Source of the DNA: Amanita rubescens
Taxonomy: Eukaryota > Basidiomycota > Agaricomycetes > Agaricales > Amanitaceae
Reading direction: 5' to 3'
Assembly (NCBI GenBank): GCA_015039365.1
Contig: WION01000052.1
Span: 124,001 to 188,000, forward strand
DNA length: 64,000 nt
Numbering within the stretch: the first letter of the stretch is position 1; the number at the start of each line of letters is the position of its first letter. The notes beneath the pieces are model-generated. The model saw only the letters and a program-made list of their open reading frames with translations. It made no database searches and was not told the origin of the DNA. This document shows, in pieces, positions 11,890 to 22,593 of the stretch. A program made the position numbers and the translations under genes.

Positions 11890-13539
11890 CTATTTGCGTT
11901 TCGATTTTTGAAGCAACTTCGATTTACATTCCTCGATCCAGCTCAAAACATTCCGTGAACGTTCGTCTCCAACATTTTTTTTGCACAACTCGCCCCACTT
12001 CTGGAACTCTGTTTCTTTCAGATGTTCGAAGATTTCCTCGAAGTGATCAAGTTGGTAATCGTCGAGGCTGGATCGATCTTGCGATACTTCAAAATTTATA
12101 CTGAAGAGATCTTTTGCAGTTCCAAAATCGTCGAAACCCCATAGTTGGAAGCCTGTATGACAGCTCGTCGTGAACGTCATGACCCCGTGGATCGTCCCGG
12201 ATGGTATAACGAAACTCTTGCTATCGTGCACTAGAAGTAGCTCAAGGTTCTCGAGCTCCTCGATTGCGACAATCATCGAGAATTCCTGAATTGTCCCAGA
12301 AACGTATTTTTTGCAAAATACCTGAAGGTTATGGGGGGTGGGCGGCCAGAAAAGCCATAATTTTCGCCCGGATATATGTCGTATAAACTGAGAAGACCCA
12401 CAATAGTCGATATGGGGATCGGTAATAGACCCCCTGGGATTAATGGAACTTAACCATGTAGGTCGTTTTCCCCCCACACACTCGTAGACATGGTTGGTGC
12501 TCTCTTCAAATGGTCCTGCGGTCAAGGAACATTTTAGGAGACCTCCTTTGGTTTCTGGTATGGTCAACGCTCCGAGGAGAGGACCTGAGTGTTTGAGGCG
12601 GTCCCCTGCTTGACACACGGATGATAGAACATCCATGGTCGAAACATGGGTCACGCGACTTCCAAGCGTAAAATTGATCTTGCTAATATTGGCTTTTTTC
12701 GCCTGAGTTAGATCGTGTATGACGTCTCGAAGTTCAGGTTCGGGATTGAAGGGTCCGTGATCTGCATCTGCAAGTAGACATACATGTGCCATAGCGGTGT
12801 CATACGGGATCATATCTGGCAGTTCAATTAGTTTTGCAAGGATATCGCGTCCTCGGTGGTGCATTTTATGGATATTGGATATAGGAGGGGCGTCCCACAG
12901 CAGGTATTCCTTTAGTATCCAACGGTTCCCTTCATGTGCCAAACTAGGGAGGGGATGCGTGTTATCGACGGTAGTAGGGAGCGGACTCGGTGGTATTTCC
13001 ATTCGTAAACGCTTTCCGCCTTCGTTTTCATGATCGCTAGATGTCACTGCTGCTTGGGAACGCTTCCTACTCGGAGATGACCCTTCAATTTGTCGATTTT
13101 TCGATGTGCTTGATTTCGGATCGGAGTATGAGGTGGTTTTCCTCCATCGGAATATATATTCCTCCAGCACGAACATCGGTCCGAGCTTTGGGTGAGCGGT
13201 ATATGGCCTATTTAGGCGAGGGCATCGACGTCTCCCATTTTTACGATCTTCGTCAATAGAGCGCCACTTTGACTCGCAGGTCTTGTAATATATCATGTGG
13301 TCATCATGTTTATTCCCTGGTATGACGCGAACATTGTCCCTCTCTGCCAACGCCATCACAAGCTCCTGAAACGGAGTTTGAACAGCGATATCCCCAACAG
13401 AGCCGATTGATTCCGCTGGAGGATGGGGGCCAACGAAGAGACTGTAGAATACTTTTTTCTTCTTGAAAGTAAATTTCATTGCCAACTTGTGGAACACGCC
13501 ACTCTCTGCCGCACCTCCACAATCAGCTATAGTATTCAT
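11890..13539 (-). CDS. JmjC-domain protein (Fe(II)/2-oxoglutarate dioxygenase fold)
   Basis: A single open frame of 549 codons from the first ATG. The N-terminal half has a basic, Ser-rich stretch with clusters such as R-K-R and K-R-L-R-M that could be a nuclear signal. The C-terminal half carries a JmjC core. H-I-D at residues ~376-378 supplies the first two iron ligands, a lysine in G-R-K-L-W-L-F-W-P is suited to 2-oxoglutarate, and the distal iron ligand is the His in I-P-S-G-T-I-H-G (about 451). All ligands are present, so it may be active as a demethylase or hydroxylase; the substrate cannot be read from sequence. An AG preceded by a plausible branch sequence lies just upstream of the ATG, so an upstream exon is possible. 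A decayed fragment of the same family lies at 56,947-57,090. Confidence 0.7.
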   Translation of the reverse strand: MNTIADCGGAAESGVFHKLAMKFTFKKKKVFYSLFVGPHPPAESIGSVGDIAVQTPFQELVMALAERDNVRVIPGNKHDDHMIYYKTCESKWRSIDEDRKNGRRRCPRLNRPYTAHPKLGPMFVLEEYIFRWRKTTSYSDPKSSTSKNRQIEGSSPSRKRSQAAVTSSDHENEGGKRLRMEIPPSPLPTTVDNTHPLPSLAHEGNRWILKEYLLWDAPPISNIHKMHHRGRDILAKLIELPDMIPYDTAMAHVCLLADADHGPFNPEPELRDVIHDLTQAKKANISKINFTLGSRVTHVSTMDVLSSVCQAGDRLKHSGPLLGALTIPETKGGLLKCSLTAGPFEESTNHVYECVGGKRPTWLSSINPRGSITDPHIDYCGSSQFIRHISGRKLWLFWPPTPHNLQVFCKKYVSGTIQEFSMIVAIEELENLELLLVHDSKSFVIPSGTIHGVMTFTTSCHTGFQLWGFDDFGTAKDLFSINFEVSQDRSSLDDYQLDHFEEIFEHLKETEFQKWGELCKKNVGDERSRNVLSWIEECKSKLLQKSKRK

Positions 13540-14018
13540 GCACCGTAAGGAAATCACTCCTACCAACAGTATCAGCTGTTATGTCTCCGTTGAAAGTGTT
13601 GCAGTATATTTCCGACATTTCTAGTTCCGTTTTACCTTTTCTCGAGTTCTGACTCTGTTCTGGTTCGAGTACGCTGATGGCGACAAATAAATACAAATAT
13701 CCCCAATGACTCGATCAAAGTTGAACGTTGAACAATGATCCGATTTCGCGGCACATACTAGTAATGGGGTATACATAACAGAAAGCACAAGTATTCAAAC
13801 TACATGTTAAACTCGGATTAGTTCATCTACGGTAACCCAACTGCCAAGCCTGATGGATATGCGAACGTCACGGTAACCTTCGTGAAGTTTATAAGTTAGT
13901 CTTAGAGAAATGGATGACTAGTTGAATGGCCAGTTTGATCGGCGGTTGTGTGACAACCATCACCTGTAGGCCACCAAGCGGCAGTTCCTAGGCTGCATCT
14001 ACTCACTAATTCAGGCTT
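13540..14018. other. Upstream flank of the JmjC gene, no separate gene seen
   Basis: A possible upstream intron of the JmjC gene (GTAAAA donor, GGTAG acceptor, about 80 bp) ends near 13,563. No ATG precedes it in the short stretch examined. Nothing else was recognised. Confidence 0.35.
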
Positions 14019-15038
14019 TCAGCAGGAACAAAAATTCAAGCCATTTGTAGCCAGAACTGGGATGTGTTTAGAGCGCGAGAAGGCCCTGACTGCATTACAT
14101 ACTAGTTCAAATATTAAAGTAGGGGATAGGTACCCTCTGTCCACCTCCAAACGATAGGCCGTGGGCCAACGAGGGGAAGTCGCCTCTTTTGTGGGTCTTC
14201 TTGAGGCAATCGGGGTGGGCGTCGGCAGCCTTGTCCAGAAGCTTAAGCACCTCGTCGTGCACCTGCGTCCACCCCTCGGTATCCCTGGGCCACCCCAGGA
14301 GGACACCCACGATGCGGCCTTGGCCGTCCAGCAAGAGGTGCGTTGTGCTGCCGCGGCTACGTCAACAAGGCGCAAGCGAATCACAAGCTGCCACCTACCG
14401 GCCGTCCCAAGGAAAACGCGTCATGCCGTAGTCTCCTTCAAGCTCCGAGACGGTGAAGACGCGCTGTGGTAAATCGGCAACTCGTTTCCCTATCCAACCC
14501 GCCTTTGTAACGTTGATGACAGAGGGTAGGCTGTGATCCACGTAGATGACGTCCTGTGCCGTCTCTAGCCGCCGCTTCTTCGCAACGTGCTTATCGTTGG
14601 TCCCCTCAGCCTCCTGCTGGGCGTGTCGCCTCCTTCTTTTGCGATTGGCAGAAGCGAGCCTAGCCTTTTGCCTATTTCCTAATACGGGTTCAATAGGCGC
14701 CGGGGGGAGGGGCGTTCAGCGCCGACGTTGAACCCAGAGCCTTGGGCAGATACGATGTCCTCGCCACGGCCGCTGCTGGGGCCCTCGACATCGGAAAGTG
14801 GTTCCTCAAACAGGTCCCTAAATTGTCGCTCACGGAGGGACTGGATACTAGGGCATTCGGCCCCAGTGTTGGCCTGGACGGAAGGAGCAGGCACAAGGCC
14901 CACGTCATCGCCACTGCCAAAGTCCTCTGCATCCGAAAGAGGGCCTTCAAATATATCCACAAGCCGTCGCTCGTAGAAGAATTGATCAATGGACAGCGTC
15001 CTTGAGGCAATCGAGCGCCCTCGTGGAGCCATGCGCAT
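14019..15038 (-). pseudogene. 5' fragment of a TET/JBP-like 2OG-oxygenase family gene
   Basis: From 15,038 leftwards the minus strand encodes an acidic N-terminus with a duplicated block (L-V-D-I-F-E-G-P-L-S-D-A-E / F-R-D-L-F-E-E-P-L-S-D-V-E). After a frame change comes a basic region (R-K-R-R-R-H), then W-D-G-R, G-R-I-V-G-V-L-L-G-W-P-R-D, V-H-D-E-V and finally H-K-R-G-D-F-P-S-L-A-H-G-L-S-F-G-G-G-Q. From memory, the [KR]-R-G-x-F ... G-x-S-x-G-G-G-Q signature stands just before the catalytic double-stranded beta-helix in a large fungal family with TET/JBP-like 2OG oxygenase domains. The catalytic half (H-x-D and distal His) is not found further left, where the sequence turns to short frames. 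The gene therefore looks truncated. Splice sites between the frames were not fixed. Confidence 0.5.
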
Positions 15039-15130
15039 GAATGGGGCTGTAAAACGGCATCAGCATGTAGAAACACAGCCAAGGGTAGGGAGGTGCAGAG
15101 GCAGTAGAGGGGCCTAGGGATGCTGCTCAT

Positions 15131-15300
15131 CGTCGCTCCACCACGCAGGCATGGGTGGCAGTGACAGGGTCGCCACTTGCCACTTTGCGAACGGGCTTCA
15201 CAATTCAAGCCTCAAACTGTGCATAAATGAGCGAGGGATGCAGTCCAATGTCGCTCCACCACGCAGGCATGGATGGCAGTGACAGGGTCGCCACTTGCCT
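15131..15300. repeat. Tandem duplication, ~118-bp spacing
   Basis: A ~50-bp segment starting GTCGCTCCACCACGCAGGC and ending TCGCCACTTGCC occurs at about 15,131 and again at about 15,249 with one mismatch. Both copies are followed by a diverged GGGCTTCAC. It lies directly upstream of the TET/JBP-like fragment. Confidence 0.8.
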
Positions 15301-16124
15301 CTATGTGAGCGGGCTTCACTAGTCGAACTGCAGTACACTGGCTAACTTAACTTCGTGCATGGCTCAGGGAAGGAGCAGCAGGAGACTGAAGACACCGTAC
15401 TCACCAGACGTAGGCACCCGATGAGCTAACGATGGCGAAAGATGCTCTTCACCAGCCATTCGGTATGAGACCTATTATTCAGTCAGGCGAGAAGTGATGC
15501 CTAACCCTGTCCTTTCTGCGTGCGGTGGAAAGGATGAGAGGGCGAGGAGAGAAGAAGAGGCTTATTGAAGGCGAAGGGGAAAAGATGGTGCGTGACGCGT
15601 GACACACTCATGTAGCGACATTATTAAGGGGGTTATAATTTATTGTGATAATAATATGCGACCTGGAGCCGGGAAGTTAGTAACGACACCTTCCGAGGCG
15701 GCAAGTCATGGATCCATGTCGAAGTGAAAAAAAAAGATGCTGTCTCGGACGCAAAGCAACGACAGATGGCACATCAAGAGCAGACTTTGGATCCAGATCA
15801 GAGAAAAGCAATTCACAACGGGTACACGCCGTGATTTACCGTTAAACTAGTCTGTTCAAGTTCAGAATCTCGGTTCCCACGAAGAAGGGCATCGAGAAAT
15901 AGACGGGCCGATAACTCAGCAAAACGACAGATTGGTACAACAACTGCATATGCAATATCGAAGGTACGATACAAGGCCTGAACTCATAAGAACGACATAA
16001 AATAGAATAAATCAAGGAACGAGAAGTAGGTCACGGCCGTGAATAGAGGAAGTGCACTGCTCGGGTGCCACTGCGAACGTCCCACTTTGAGATAAGTTGA
16101 TTTCACTTTCAAAATTTCGGAAGG
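15301..16124. other. No gene recognised
   Basis: Intergenic stretch 3' of the deaminase gene. No coding frame, RNA gene or repeat boundary was supported. Confidence 0.35.
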
Positions 16125-19020
16125 CTAAGGTACGAGGATGATGCGTTCGGTTTCGTTGAAGAGTTTGCTCTGCGGGGGAATGTAGCCGGAACTCGTGTTG
16201 CTTTCATTTGAGTCGCTTAGTCCGGAGTTACTCGGATGGCGGCCGTGGCGAGAGCCACCATTGACCGGTCTAAGACGAACGAGTTCGGTTCGTACATGAG
16301 CCTCATAAACGTCAACCATGTGCTTCAAGACCTCGAAGGGAAGCCACGACGGCAGCTCCACGTCATAAAGGGTTTTATGACGCCCGCGTACGCTGAAGGT
16401 TGAATCGTCCCCAGAATGATAGCGAAGCCATACCATCAAGTCCCAGCAGACTGGGCAGCACAGCCTGGACACCGAGACTTGCTTGGTGTCCATTGCCTAA
16501 AAGCTCTGGGTTAGCTCGTCGTGGGGCAAGAAGTGGACGACAGGGATGGTACCTTGCAAATCTTCAAGAGCTCTTGGTTCTCTGCTGTAATGGGAATTCC
16601 CATCCTGTGGTAGTATTTTGCAATCGCTACCAAAATCGCCTCACAGTGTAGGCATCCATGAAATAAGCCATGGGACTGTGGCTTCATTCCAGTTGAACCT
16701 TTAGTATCGTCTCTGATTCGGAGCAGCAAGAATTGTTCATAGATTCTATGATACGATCCTTTATCCTCGGCTTGTTGGTACGCTAACAGATGATTCACGA
16801 GACAAGTTACAGTCTTTGAAGCCTCTTTGGTACCCATGATCTCATTGATTAACGTCGTTATAGCGTCCCAGGAACCGACGTAGGGTTTCGAGCGCACTAT
16901 GCCAAGGGAACGGATTGCGATCTTCTGACCATTGGGAAATTTCTTTTCAGCTTGCTTTTCCAGCGCTCGCTTCGCTGCAAAGTGGCTCACCAAGGTCCTG
17001 ATCCACGTGCTGAGGACCAAGCCCAATTCGCCTGGACTAATAGCCATTGCCGAACGCGCCATCTCGACAGCCTCCTCGCCCTGCTCATCCCGCTCGAACT
17101 CGTCGGGCTCTTCATCTTCGTCCCGGTCCTGGTTATTATCTGTAGATGCATCTGAGACCCCAGATGCCGATGTGACCGCTGCCGCTGATGTAGCCGCCGA
17201 TGTAGCCACCGATGTAGCCACCGATGTAGCCGCCAATGTAGCCGCCGATGTAGCCGCCGATGTAGCCGCCGATGTAGCCGCCGATGTAGCCGCCGATGTA
17301 GCCGCCGATGTAGCCGCCGATGTAGCCGCCAATGTAGCCGCCGATGTAGCCGCCGATGTAGCCGCCGATGTAGCCGCCGATGTAGCCGCCGATGTAGCCG
17401 CCGATGTAGCCACCAATTTGACCTGGGAGGTCCGAATTATCTTACATTTCAAGGCGTATGCTTCGTATTTCTCCACGTGGTTAATGTTGGGCATCGTCAG
17501 TTGCCCTATCGAATGAGATAGGCAGGACAGATGGCGCGTCAACGTTCTGCTGTGAGCAATGACGAGTAATGCTCGGGAGATGGGGATAATGGCATCTACA
17601 TGTTTCTTCACTTCACTCCAGCTGCTGCTGCTGCTGCTGCCTTTCATAGACTCGGACAGCCTCGCCAACGCAACCGCAAAGCCAATGAGAAGACGAACGA
17701 AAAGGTAATGGAAATCTTTGACTGTCACTTTGCAATATACGCCCTTGCCCTTGGCTGCTTGTTGAAGGCATGCGATATCTGGACCAGGACAGGGATGAAA
17801 TGACATCATGGCAGGGGCGTACTCCACGAGTCTTTTTAATGACTGATTCGAGTCAATAAACTTGCTAAGGGCCTCGTCTGGTTCAACATCGTCATCGGGA
17901 AAAGAGACGCGTCCCAACGCTTGTTCATCAATATTTGCGAGGGCGTAGATTAGGCCTTGAGCAGACCAGTGGGTAATTCGCCGATACAGCTTCCTCCAGC
18001 AGCTGAGGATGATATAAGTGTAGAAATGGGCTTCATATTGAGAATGCTCCGAACGAGCTTCTTTAACCGCATTGTCTGCTTCAGCATCTCGAGAATGCTC
18101 CGAACAAGCTTCTTTAACCGCATCGTCTGCTTCGGCATCTTGAGAATGCTCCGAACAAGCTTCTTTAACCGCATCGTCTGCTTCAGCATCTTGAGAATGC
18201 TCCGAACAAGCTTCTTTAACCGCATCGTCTGCTTCAGCATCTTGAGATTGCTGCGAACAAGCTTCTTTGGCCGCCTTAGATGCCTCAGCACATTCAGAAT
18301 GCTCCGTCAGATATGAACAAATCGTATTTGCATGGGACCCCAGGATTCGTTTCCTTCTCAGATACACGCTCAGTTAGATTAGAATGGGATGATAATTAAT
18401 TAAAAACTCACTTCCGGATCTGCTTGAGTTTTTCGAGTGCTACATATGTCAAACTGTCCCAGCCGAACATGAGGCCATAAGTCTTCGCCCTCAGGAAAGT
18501 GGAGGAAGATAGGGCCTTGAGCAGAGACGACATCGTCATGACGGGGATTTTTCATGGTGGCGAACATGTTGTCGTTCGAGAGTTCATAGGCCCCTTCTAT
18601 GGAGTTATCGTCATGATCTCCCTCCTTTTGCTGACCCTGGTCAGGTCCCTGAATTAAACGTCAATTGATTGAGTTGAGCGGGGCTTCGCACAGAATAATA
18701 CTAACGTCCTCGTAACGGTCCTGTACTAGAGGAACAGCGGCTATGATTTCATGATCTGTGACTAGAATAGTCGTCATCGCGTCCGTGAACTTTTGACGAG
18801 GGGGCAGCTTCTCGATCTTTTTCGCATGCTCATCTTCCAGCGATGGGTAACCTACGTCAGAATTGATAGTTCGAATGAAACGGAGAAGGGCGAGTAGATT
18901 GCGGAATTTGTCATGGAGACGGAGATTTTCGGCCGCGTCTGGCAGGGGTTGATTTGGAGACGTTTCCTCGTCGCTGGCTGGAGGCAAGTCGTAGCTCACT
19001 GGAAGGTCCTGAGCGTCCAT
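16125..19020 (-). CDS. OTT_1508-like deaminase family protein
   Basis: Exons supported: 19020-18706, a middle exon ending at 18,412, 18356-16553 and 16496-16125. The last two introns are clean and phase-consistent. The C-terminus carries a cytidine-deaminase-type zinc site. H-C-E in G-C-L-H-C-E-A-I-L supplies a ligand and the catalytic Glu, and [10 protein letters not shown] supplies the Cys pair in the last exon. This arrangement is that of the OTT_1508-like deaminase family (PF14441), abundant in basidiomycetes and of unproven substrate. Two in-frame minisatellites lie in exon 3. The start of the middle exon is unresolved. The 18,648-18,560 stretch reads well in one frame (K-N-P-R-H-D-D) while [17 protein letters not shown], which is phase-consistent with exon 3, is in another. 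An extra short intron, a ~190-bp first intron or a frameshift would each explain this. Confidence 0.7.
17186..17411. repeat. 12-bp minisatellite in the deaminase gene
   Basis: About 19 tandem copies of a 12-bp unit (GATGTAGCCGCC with A/C variants). On the coding strand it gives a long run of A-A-T-S. The unit is a multiple of three, so frame is kept. The complementary strand is also open across the array, but that is a by-product of the repeat. Confidence 0.95.
18040..18262. repeat. 51-bp minisatellite in the deaminase gene
   Basis: At least four copies of a 51-bp unit starting GAGAATGCTCCGAACAAGC. It encodes a 17-residue, acidic, probably helical repeat ([17 protein letters not shown]). Copies differ by only a few bases, which indicates recent expansion. 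All three frames on the other strand are also largely open. Confidence 0.95.
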
Positions 19021-20505
19021 GCCTGGGACAAAAGGCCAACAAGAAGAAGAATGGGGCTTGTGGTGAATGCCACGTCACCGTCAGGAGGAGAGGCGGAGTC
19101 TGTCAGCACTGTGTCACAGATCGTGAGAATTAGTAGGAGGCCTGCTCCGAGTTGGATTGACCAGAAGTTGAAGCCTGTCTTCAAGCCAAAAAAAGACATT
19201 AATAGTGGTCGGATGTGCACTCGTAGTGCAACCCTGAAGGCCTGACCCTTGCCCAGTCTTAGCGGCAACATCTCGATTCCCTGCGTTGATCGAACTGAAT
19301 TGAATTATTAGTATATCCTATTAGTATTACGTGAACTCCGTTACTGGCACCGCTTACAACCACATACAGTAATGCCACGGTGCTCCAAGTTCCTGGCACC
19401 GTCACGTCACTCATTCGATCTGGGAAGCGCTTCCAGTTTACGTTGACTCATTTAGTCGAAATGGAAAGCAAATAACCGACCAGATTTGCTACGTCCGGAA
19501 CTTCTGGACGGGTCATCCGAGTCCACCCGGCTCATGGAGTGGGCGCGAGAGGAGGTCGGTCCCACTGCAAGTTGGAATTCGTCGAACAACAGCAGTGTGA
19601 TAGCAGCAATCACGGACACTACTGTACAACGATGACTTGATAGAATTTTACCGAGCCTGAGATTCAAATTGAGGCATTGAAGAAGCAGCGGATGGCGCTT
19701 CAAGGCGTTCAACGTCGGGTCCATAAGTTCTATCTTGAGGAACTTCAAGTTCCGCGATAATCCGTCAGGATTTCCGAGGCCTGAAAGGACTCTATAGCCT
19801 CTATTGCGCCATCACGATCGACCTGCCAAAACGCTCTTTTATTGTCTCCCTAGAATTTCGTGGGCCGTGGCCTCAATTTTATTTTTAAAAAAAAGACATG
19901 GATTTACAAAGTTATAATACTTTTCGTACATCTCATAATTGCCTGCACTGCCATATATGAAGCTGTGGAAGTGAACATGGCCTCGGACCATGCCACAGTT
20001 TCAATGAGGGCGCTGATCGATCTCGGCAACTCCCCGATCGTGAAAAGACGCGCCCATCCCGACGCCGTTTTGGGCCTTTCCGCTTTCGGGCATTTCCCTC
20101 CACGCCTACCTTCCCCAAACGGAAATGCCACGTGAACGCGCACGGCCCCCAAACCAAAAGAATAAACACACAACTCATAGCGAGAGACTCCCCTATATAG
20201 TCTCGAGCTTCTCTCACCGTCATTCGAGCAAAGCCCTACAAAGAACTTAATTCGAAGTATTATACTGTGGTGGCACCGTGTGCGCGGCCGAGTCAGTGCC
20301 GGACCGTTCAATTGTGACTTGTCCACCGCATCATTTTCCACTCTTGAGTTAGACCTGGAGTCAAACCTGCCTTTTAACAGGTCTCTTCAACTCAGTGAAT
20401 TTGTGATATTGGACTCCGATATTCAATTCGGTGGGTTTTCTCTGAATATGCTTCTCATCTGAATCGTTCTCAGTGAATCTAACGATAGTTGCCAACTCAT
20501 TAAAC
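19021..20505. other. Intergenic between divergent genes, no gene recognised
   Basis: This lies between the divergent deaminase and 20,506 genes and probably holds both promoters. A TGGCCTCA ... [26 protein letters not shown] stretch near 19,867-19,900 recurs in inverted form near 32,985-33,010. No coding unit could be supported. Confidence 0.35.
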
Positions 20506-22593
20506 ATGCCACCTGCCTTCTCGTTGCCTGTAGGAGCAAAGGATCTGCTTGAGAATCGGAGAACCGATGGTAAGTTAGAATTGGCTTACGACAGTAGTTT
20601 GTCGTTATTAATGTGAACTCAGTCCCCCTCGGGCCATTTGACGGTCGTGTTGCTGCTCTTCATCCCCGACATCCTGACTTCTATATTGCTACGCCAAATC
20701 AAGAGGACGTGTTCTTACCTCCTGGTCCTTGCAATGTATATGCGAGGTTCGATGGTCGTTATGGTCTAGATGATCACACGCAATGGCCTCAACCATTTTC
20801 CCACTCGGCACCATACCTCTGCTGCATCCCCAAACGTGAAGGACGAGCGGCAGAGGATTCAATCATGTGGTGGAATCCCACCCATCGAGATTTTGAGCCA
20901 ACGGTACGCCACGGATGGAATATTGGCATCGGATTCCTGCCTCATCAAGAATTACGATCGATGGAACAATGTTGCGAACGACTGAACCAACGAGTGGGGC
21001 AATATCGAACAAAACATGATCCCGGAAGTCATCATCCTTTAACGCATTCATTTTCTGTAAACCTACGCCGCACTCTGAGTCGCTTGAGAGCGGTCGCAAT
21101 GACGCGAAAAGAGGTTCTATTCAAATGCCGACAGGTCCAACGTCAGTGGATGGAACTCCGGGCTCTAATGGACTACATAGAGATCTACGAACCCCACATG
21201 GACAGTCGTATCCCTCCTGCAAAGGCGACGGCCGATGTCATTGGTTGCTTCGTTCGAGAGGCACATGTTGCAGAGAGGCTGTTTTCTGCAGGCATCCCAT
21301 ATTGGCTTATACGTCCTCTGTCCTCCTTTTCTACCGAGAATATCTTGACTGTCACAAGTGTTATTCAACCAAATGGTGTGTTGGAATTGGACGATTACCC
21401 CATGCCCTTCCCGCGTATCTATGTCGGCGATTCAAATTACCACAGATTTTGTGCAATTTCCAAACATGGGCTGAAATCACTTTGCTATACAGACCTTTTC
21501 AGCGATGGAAATCCAAAAGGAATCAGACCCCATGAATTTGTTCAGAGTAGGCCTACTGCTGCACCATCGCGGGATCATCGGAACACCAGCGCAAGGTCAC
21601 AACCATGTAAGTTACTCTTTTCAATACCGTATGCATAGTCTCATCCTGGCAGATCCTCGGCGCTCTGCGAAGCCAGGTCAATCAGCATCTCGCGATAAGT
21701 ACGATCCAATCCACAGCCCATATATGTCTCTTCCGCTAGAATCGTGGCAAAAGGCACTTAGGGTTGTCGATCACAGTCCGGCAATGCTGTTTTCACAAAC
21801 CAAGCTCGCAGATAATGACGGGAAGTATGCATTCCCAGAACCTGGCATTTTCTGTTCTGGAGACAACGTCCATCGACGCAACCGGTATCTCACTACTTGG
21901 TCCGTCATACGTGACATTTGCATTTACCGCCTGACATCCAAGGCCTCGAAGGTCCGGTTACTTTCGGGCCAGGAGTGGCGTACGTTACTTGGTGGGCGTG
22001 CACCTAATTCAGTGACCATGGCTGGAGCTTCTCGGAACTCTCTCACTCTCTTGTTGTCACCGGAGGCAACTGAATTGGGTGTCGACCTATCTAACCTTCA
22101 CAAGGTTGCTGATAGGGAATTCACAGTGCGTGAGGCACAGGAGAACATGTGGGGTATTTCAGAGCTATCATTTCGGTTCGAACTCCTCATGCTGGACCGC
22201 CGCGCTCTCGATCGACGCTTGTTTGAGAACCGACTTCGGGAGCTAGACCCCCTAATACGGGAGGAGCTTGTATTGTGCTGTTTCTACTTCCGTCCTGGCC
22301 AACCCCACCACCTTGCTTCGGTTTCGGTTCAAAATGCTCGTCGGGGTTTGGCATCACCTAACGTCCGGGATCGCTTACCATATTTTAATGCACTGCGCCA
22401 GGTGATGTTCGAATGGGTTGATTATCATCGATATCATGATCTAGCACGATTGCCTACACCCACAGCCGACGCTCCCGAGATTGAATTATTACACTATGAA
22501 TATGCCCTTGCCCGATACTATACACAGACATACTTCCACTACTTTGGTCGGGCTGCCATTATTCCAACAACGTTACAAGAAACATTGAACTAA
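20506..22593 (+). CDS. Uncharacterised Agaricomycete family protein, three exons
   Basis: Exons 20506-20569, 20623-21606 and 21653-22593. Both introns (53 and 46 bp) start GTAAGT, end in CAG and keep frame, giving about 660 aa from M-P-P-A-F-S-L-P-V-G-A-K. Recognisable blocks are P-N-Q-E-D-V-F-L-P-P-G-P-C-N-V-Y, M-W-W-N-P-T, a charged helical middle, L-D-D-Y-P-M-P-F-P-R-I-Y-V-G-D, and the C-terminal A-R-R-G-L-A-S ... N-A-L-R-Q-V-M. No catalytic motif, signal peptide or membrane segment is evident. I cannot name a function. Three decayed relatives occur in this window (1,242-1,655; 9,380-9,760; 28,130-28,290), so the family multiplies and decays like a mobile or mobilised gene. Confidence 0.75.

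Noticed and set aside
14690..15208. 172-codon frame overlapping the TET/JBP-like N-terminus
   Set aside because: It lacks repeats or motifs, while the overlapping frame from 15,038 has a duplicated acidic block and fits the downstream conserved region.
17186..17411. Possible CRISPR-like array
   Set aside because: Units are contiguous 12-mers without spacers, inside a eukaryotic coding exon.
16932..17516. Long plus-strand frame over the 12-bp repeat
   Set aside because: Open only because the 12-bp unit lacks stops on both strands. The deaminase gene on the minus strand explains the region.
17957..18316. Plus- and minus-strand frames over the 51-bp repeat
   Set aside because: These are repeat by-products. 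The 17-residue repeat in the deaminase frame fits the exon phases.
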